10,568 nt of DNA from JBLHKE01 sp047619485. GTDB taxonomy: Bacteria > Verrucomicrobiota > Verrucomicrobiia > Verrucomicrobiales > DEV007. Position 1 is the first letter of the stretch. The number at the start of each line of letters is the position of its first letter. The notes beneath the pieces were generated by a model that was not told where the DNA came from, did not search any database, and was given only the letters and a program-made list of their open reading frames with translations. Location of the stretch: contig JBLHKE010000221.1 of NCBI GenBank assembly GCA_047619485.1, positions 1 to 10,568 of the forward strand. The letters are read 5' to 3'. The position numbers were made by a program, and so were the translations under genes. Of this stretch, positions 7,218 to 10,568 are shown piece by piece.

Positions 7218-7649
7218 ATGAACATCCCAAGCTCTTGGCTCTACGGCCTCACCGGTGGCCTACTCATCGGCCTATCCTCCATTCTCGCTCTCGCCGCCAG
7301 CGGCAAAGTCCCCGGTATCTCAGGAGTCGTCGCCCGCCTCCTAAAACCTACCCCCGACGATACCGCCTGGCGCGCCATCTTCATCATCGGCCTGATCACC
7401 GGCGCAGCCCTCACCTTCGCCACCTTCCAACCCGCCACCCAGTTTCGCATCCCCGAAGGACGCAACCTCACCGTCTTTGCAATCGCCGGGCTGATCGTCG
7501 GGTTCGGCACCCGTATTGGCGGCGGCTGCACCAGCGGCCACGGAGTCTGCGGCTGCGGGGCCGGCGCACGCGATTCCATCGTCGCCACTATCACGTTTAT
7601 GACCGCCGGCATCATCACCGTCCTCATCTGGAAACTTGTCACCAACTAA
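7218..7649 (+). CDS. YeeE/YedE-family sulfur-compound transporter, N-terminal-type half subunit
   Basis: A 143-residue membrane protein with about four hydrophobic segments (near residues 8-28, 52-70, 84-100 and 120-140). The hallmark motif of YeeE/YedE (TsuA-type) transporters is at 101-112, GGGCTSGHGVCG. Cys104 corresponds to the conserved pore cysteine that contacts thiosulfate in the characterised family. Cys111 and Cys113 lie just after it, and the CGCG in place of the more usual CG-hydrophobic is a small oddity. Full-length YeeE has two such halves in one chain; here the second half is the next gene, only 4 bp downstream, so the two proteins presumably form a heteromeric transporter in the inner membrane. 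Similar split pairs are known as PmpA/PmpB-like or DUF6691-linked proteins and are often tied to sulfide or thiosulfate metabolism. No sulfur dioxygenase, rhodanese or BigR-type repressor is seen next to it here. Confidence 0.9.
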   Translation: MNIPSSWLYGLTGGLLIGLSSILALAASGKVPGISGVVARLLKPTPDDTAWRAIFIIGLITGAALTFATFQPATQFRIPEGRNLTVFAIAGLIVGFGTRIGGGCTSGHGVCGCGAGARDSIVATITFMTAGIITVLIWKLVTN

Positions 7650-7653
7650 CACC

Positions 7654-8064
7654 ATGCGCCTCCTCATTCTCTTCATCAGCGGCGTCCTCTTCGGCACCGG
7701 TCTCGCCATCTCCGGCATGACCGATCCCCAGCGCGTGCTCTCCTTCCTCGATGTCACTGGAAACTGGGATCCAACCCTCGCCTTCGTTATGGGCGGAGCA
7801 CTCGCTGTTTTCGCTACCGGTTGGGTTCTCTTAAAAAAACGTGGTCACGGAATTTATGGAGCCAAGCTCCCCGACCTCACCCCGGAGCCCATCTCCAAAT
7901 CACTCATCATCGGCTCAGCCCTCTTCGGCATCGGCTGGGCACTCGGAGGTTTCTGCCCGGGTCCAGCCATCGCTAACCTCGCTGCTCTGCGACCAGAAGC
8001 CGGCGTGTTCACTGCAACCATGCTATTAGGGATGTTTTTCGCTCAAAAAAAGAAGGCCTCGTAG
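7654..8064 (+). CDS. YeeE/YedE-family (DUF6691-type) transporter, second half subunit
   Basis: The start is taken at ATG 7654 (136 aa), 4 bp after the stop of the partner gene. The frame could be extended to TTG 7636, which would overlap the partner and add six residues, but this seems less likely. Hydrophobic segments are near residues 3-20, 42-60, 84-100 and 116-130. LFGTGLAISGMTDPQRVLSF (12-31) and GGFCPGPAIANLAAL (98-112) are typical of the DUF6691 half of the YeeE/YedE fold, with Cys101 as the conserved cysteine opposite Cys104 of the partner. The protein ends in a short Lys-rich cytoplasmic tail (QKKKAS). It should assemble with the upstream protein to import thiosulfate or a related sulfur species. 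The short gap implies co-translation. Confidence 0.9.
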   Translation: MRLLILFISGVLFGTGLAISGMTDPQRVLSFLDVTGNWDPTLAFVMGGALAVFATGWVLLKKRGHGIYGAKLPDLTPEPISKSLIIGSALFGIGWALGGFCPGPAIANLAALRPEAGVFTATMLLGMFFAQKKKAS

Positions 8065-8085
8065 ATCCTTTGGCCTAAAGAACTA

Positions 8086-8114
8086 TTGTAAGAGACATAA
8101 TTTCAAGGTATACT
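8086..8114 (+). promoter_or_regulatory. Sigma70-type promoter for the deacetylase/glycosyltransferase genes
   Basis: TTGTAA (8086-8091) and TATACT (8109-8114) are spaced by exactly 17 bp. The -35 box has 4 of 6 consensus matches and the -10 box has 5 of 6. They lie in an 85-bp gap that is visibly AT-rich compared with its GC-rich surroundings. Transcription would begin near 8121, leaving a leader of about 29 nt before ATG 8150. This is the best promoter match I found in the window. Confidence 0.6.
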
Positions 8115-8149
8115 ATTAGATTCCAGATCAATTTCCTAGAATCGAACCC

Positions 8150-9139
8150 ATGCCAACCAAACGTGCTGCCAGCCTCTCGCTCGACCTCGACAACCAGTGG
8201 TCGTACATGAAAACTCATGGAGATGCCGGTTGGGAAGCATTCCCCAGCTACCTCGACATCGTCATTCCCCGCTTCAACGAGCTACTGGCCAATTTCGACA
8301 ACCAGAAGATCACTGTCTTTACCGTCGGCCAAGACGCCGCTCTGGAAAAAAACCACGACGCGCTGAAGCAAATTTCAGCCGCCGGTCACGAGGTCGGTAA
8401 CCACTCATTCCACCACGAGCCGTGGCTGCACCTCTACTCCCGCGAAGAGATCGAAAACGAGGTCATCAAAGCCGAAGATGCCATCGAGCTCGCAACCGGA
8501 GTTCGTCCGAACGGCTGGCGCGGCCCTGGCTTTAGTTTTTCCCCGACCCTACTCGAAGTGCTCGCACGCCGTGGATACGAGTACGACGGTTCCACCTTCC
8601 CCAGCTACCTCGGGCCACTTGCGCGCGCCTACTATTTCATGACGGCAAAACTCACGCCCGAAGAAAAAGAGCAACGTAAGCAGCTGTTCGGAAAATGGAC
8701 TGAGGGCATGCGCCCGATCAAACCCTACGAGTGGCAACTCGACGGTGGCAACGATCTCCTCGAGATCCCAGTCACCACGATGCCGATCTTCAAGATCCCG
8801 TTCCACGTCAGCTACCTGCTCTACCTCGCCAGCTACTCGAAACTCGCCGCCAAGCTCTACTTTCGTAGCGCTCTTCGCCTCTGCCAAATCACCGGCGTCG
8901 GCCCATCTATCCTCCTCCACCCGCTCGACTTTCTCGGCGCTGACGATGTCCCAGAGCTAGGCTTTTTTCCAGCGATGGACAAGGGCGGTGCGTGGAAGTG
9001 CCAACTCGTCAGCGGCTACCTAGCCGAGTTTAAAAAACGTTTCGATGTCCACCCGGTGGGCAAACACGCCGAACTCATCCGTGCGGCCCAGCCACACCTC
9101 CCCTACAAGCAGCTGGCGCCATCCCGAGCGACCGCGTAG
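8150..9139 (+). CDS. Polysaccharide deacetylase (NodB-homology, carbohydrate esterase 4-like), cytoplasmic
   Basis: A 329-residue protein with no signal peptide or membrane segment. The motif-1 region is SLDLDNQW (8-17 area), where Asp12/Asp14 take the place of the classical TFDD pair. Motif 2 is GNHSFHH at 83-89, giving His85 and His89 as metal ligands. Motif 3 is WRGPGFS at 123-129 (Arg124, Pro126). A late LLHPLDF at 255-261 offers His257 as the catalytic-side histidine. The family removes N-acetyl or N-formyl groups from amino sugars using a metal ion. The lack of an export signal suggests a cytoplasmic-side, possibly lipid-linked, substrate, as for ArnD. The next gene, 10 bp downstream, is a GT-C glycosyltransferase, which fits that idea. 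Transcription probably starts at the 8086-8114 promoter. There is no Shine-Dalgarno sequence at ATG 8150 (upstream GAACCC). The family call is firm; the substrate is inference. Confidence 0.92.
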   Translation: MPTKRAASLSLDLDNQWSYMKTHGDAGWEAFPSYLDIVIPRFNELLANFDNQKITVFTVGQDAALEKNHDALKQISAAGHEVGNHSFHHEPWLHLYSREEIENEVIKAEDAIELATGVRPNGWRGPGFSFSPTLLEVLARRGYEYDGSTFPSYLGPLARAYYFMTAKLTPEEKEQRKQLFGKWTEGMRPIKPYEWQLDGGNDLLEIPVTTMPIFKIPFHVSYLLYLASYSKLAAKLYFRSALRLCQITGVGPSILLHPLDFLGADDVPELGFFPAMDKGGAWKCQLVSGYLAEFKKRFDVHPVGKHAELIRAAQPHLPYKQLAPSRATA

Positions 9140-9149
9140 TCCTGTCAGC

Positions 9150-10568
9150 GTGAATCTAGATGCCTTCCAGACCCTCTGGCTAAAGGTGCGACCATACGCG
9201 CTGCCAGCTTGGTTGTGCTTCTTCGCCCTCCTGTGCCTGACCGGGTTGAACCCGTACTTCCGGCCAGACTACCACGATAACATCACCTACTACGTCGCTG
9301 CTGAATCACTCCTAGCTGGTGACGGCTATACTTTCCAGGGTGCCCCGATCGCCGACTGGCCGCCGGTCACCTCGCTCATCCTCGCCGCTGTGTTCGCCAT
9401 CTTCGGCACCTCGATCTACGCTGCAAAACTCGTCTCCATTGCCGCCGCGATCATCTCCGTCCTCCTCGCCAACCGCTTGCTCCGACGCGAACGGCGACCC
9501 GATCGCCTCAAGACCATCGCGCTGTTCACCCTCACGCCAATCGCCCTTCTCACGGCCACCACCGTCGCTAGCGATTGGATTTGCGCTGCCTTCAGCTTTG
9601 CCTGTCTGCTCACCCTTTGGCACCTGCGAGAGAAGCGCGGCCTACCCCTCGCCATCGCCGTCGGCCTTCTGCTCGGGCTGGCCGCACTGACCCGGCAGAC
9701 CGGCGTGCTTCTCGGTGCAGCCATCGCCGTCCAAGCCGTTTCATTCTTTTACAAACGAGGCATTCGTGCCGTACTCCCAGAAGCTCTCGCTGCCTGCATC
9801 GGCGCATCTATGTATCTCGGCTGGACTGCCTACACCGTCACGCAGTTGGCAAAGCACCCGCCACTCACCGGCAACTACGCCAACCAAGGCCTCGCCCTCT
9901 TCACCGACTTCTCATTCTCTGAGCTCGCCATCTCCATCTTCGACCTGTTCTGGAAATGGGACGACGTCCTCGACAAGATCGGTGTCCCAACCTCGATCGC
10001 TACCGCTCTGCTGATCATCCCGTCCGCGATCCTGATCACGGGCGTTATCTCGATCATCCGCCGCCGTCAGATTCAACCCAGCGATTTCTATGCGCTGGCC
10101 TTCCTCGCCCTCCTTTTTGGCTACCACTGGAAGATGGGTCGTTACCTCCTGCCGATCGCCCCCTTCCTGTTCGCCTGGTTCTTCGTCGGCCTGCGATCCA
10201 TCTCGACTTGGTATACCAATCGCCGCCCAACCTCGCAACCAGGCCGCGACCTTCTCGTCCCAATCATCGGCGCTCTATGGGTCGCCCTGCTCGTCCCGTT
10301 GAACGCCTACGTCCTGTTCAATCAATCAGGCAACGGTGCCAACCGCGGCATTTCCCCACTAATTAACAACTCTCCCGCCGACTACTACGAAGGTAAATGG
10401 GCCGACCTGCACGCCGCCTGCGAAGCGATCAAAGATGACGGCCAACCAGGAGCGGTCGCCGCCTCTGGCTTCTTCCTCCGCTACGTCAAAGCATTCACCG
10501 GTCGCCAAGCCACCGACTCCGAACGAATGCCCGATGCCCCAACCGCCTACGCGATCTTCATCGCCGAC
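9150..10568 (+). CDS. GT-C membrane glycosyltransferase, GT39/ArnT-like (partial, runs off the right edge)
   Basis: An open frame of 473 codons starts at GTG 9150 and has no stop before the window ends. A second in-frame GTG lies at 9186. After the first helix (about residues 18-33) comes a loop with RPDYHDN (38-44). Asp40 or Asp43 is the likely catalytic acidic residue of the first periplasmic loop of GT-C enzymes. It is followed by the YYVAAESLLAGDGY stretch typical of PMT_2/ArnT-like proteins. Many further helices are seen: 73-87, 92-108, 122-140, 143-158, 167-182, 185-200, 282-303, 313-326, 332-349 and 368-390. LTRQTG (180-185) and MGRYLLPIAPF (329-339) are also family-like. A soluble domain begins after about residue 395. 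Such enzymes move a sugar from a polyprenyl-phosphate donor to lipid or glycan outside the cytoplasm. It lies 10 bp after the deacetylase stop, so the two are very likely co-transcribed. The acceptor and donor are unknown. Confidence 0.85.
   Translation, partial: MNLDAFQTLWLKVRPYALPAWLCFFALLCLTGLNPYFRPDYHDNITYYVAAESLLAGDGYTFQGAPIADWPPVTSLILAAVFAIFGTSIYAAKLVSIAAAIISVLLANRLLRRERRPDRLKTIALFTLTPIALLTATTVASDWICAAFSFACLLTLWHLREKRGLPLAIAVGLLLGLAALTRQTGVLLGAAIAVQAVSFFYKRGIRAVLPEALAACIGASMYLGWTAYTVTQLAKHPPLTGNYANQGLALFTDFSFSELAISIFDLFWKWDDVLDKIGVPTSIATALLIIPSAILITGVISIIRRRQIQPSDFYALAFLALLFGYHWKMGRYLLPIAPFLFAWFFVGLRSISTWYTNRRPTSQPGRDLLVPIIGALWVALLVPLNAYVLFNQSGNGANRGISPLINNSPADYYEGKWADLHAACEAIKDDGQPGAVAASGFFLRYVKAFTGRQATDSERMPDAPTAYAIFIAD

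Noticed and set aside
8054..8076. AGGCC/GGCCT inverted repeat at the end of the second YeeE gene
   Set aside because: The stem is only 5 bp with a 13-nt loop, overlaps the stop codon and lacks a T-run, so it is not a convincing terminator.
1..10568. CRISPR array, tRNA/rRNA genes, insertion sequence or prophage signals
   Set aside because: No spaced direct repeats of CRISPR size, no cloverleaf-like or rRNA sequence and no transposase, integrase or terminal inverted repeats were seen on either strand.

Overview
The window reads as chromosomal DNA from a GC-rich Gram-negative-type bacterium, densely coding and almost all on the + strand. The best guess is the Planctomycetota/Verrucomicrobiota group. 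That rests on the general look of the proteins, on start sites that mostly lack a Shine-Dalgarno sequence, and on a short 'ATTCGCG / AATCTGCG' intergenic repeat that I associate from memory with Verrucomicrobia-like genomes. No rRNA, tRNA or phylogenetic marker gene is present, so the placement is tentative.

Bases 1-5564 hold a tight co-directional run of surface-glycan or nucleotide-sugar type genes. These are the tail of an unidentified CDS, a Gfo/Idh/MocA sugar dehydrogenase, a left-handed beta-helix (hexapeptide) acyltransferase with a C-terminal Cys knuckle, an FAD-dependent amine-oxidase/UDP-galactopyranose-mutase-like protein, a zinc-ribbon SAM methyltransferase, and a second, diverged FAD protein. 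The last three are nearly fused at the DNA level (a 3-nt gap, then a 4-nt ATGA overlap). They probably act on one substrate, which I cannot name. The dehydrogenase/acyltransferase pair resembles the WbpB/WbpD (WlbA/WlbB) steps of acetamido-sugar synthesis, but no aminotransferase is visible here.

Bases 5672-8064 are a different module. A MATE-family exporter lies on the - strand, divergent from a pair of half-size YeeE/YedE membrane proteins (a split thiosulfate/sulfur-compound transporter). The 133-bp divergent spacer contains a good hairpin and the only clear Shine-Dalgarno sequence in the window.

From 8065 the glycan theme returns. A well-formed sigma70-type promoter (TTGTAA-17-TATACT) in an AT-rich gap precedes a cytoplasmic NodB-family polysaccharide deacetylase. 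After 10 bp comes a multi-pass GT-C glycosyltransferase (GT39/ArnT-like), which starts at GTG and runs off the right edge. This ArnD-like plus ArnT-like pairing suggests that a lipid-linked sugar is N-deacylated in the cytoplasm and then transferred on the other side of the membrane.

I see no CRISPR array, transposon, phage gene, toxin-antitoxin or defence system. The most interesting points are the FAD-methyltransferase-FAD operon of unknown chemistry, the deacetylase/GT-C pair, the tandem decamer repeat at 1771-1857, and the shared SD-less start context.
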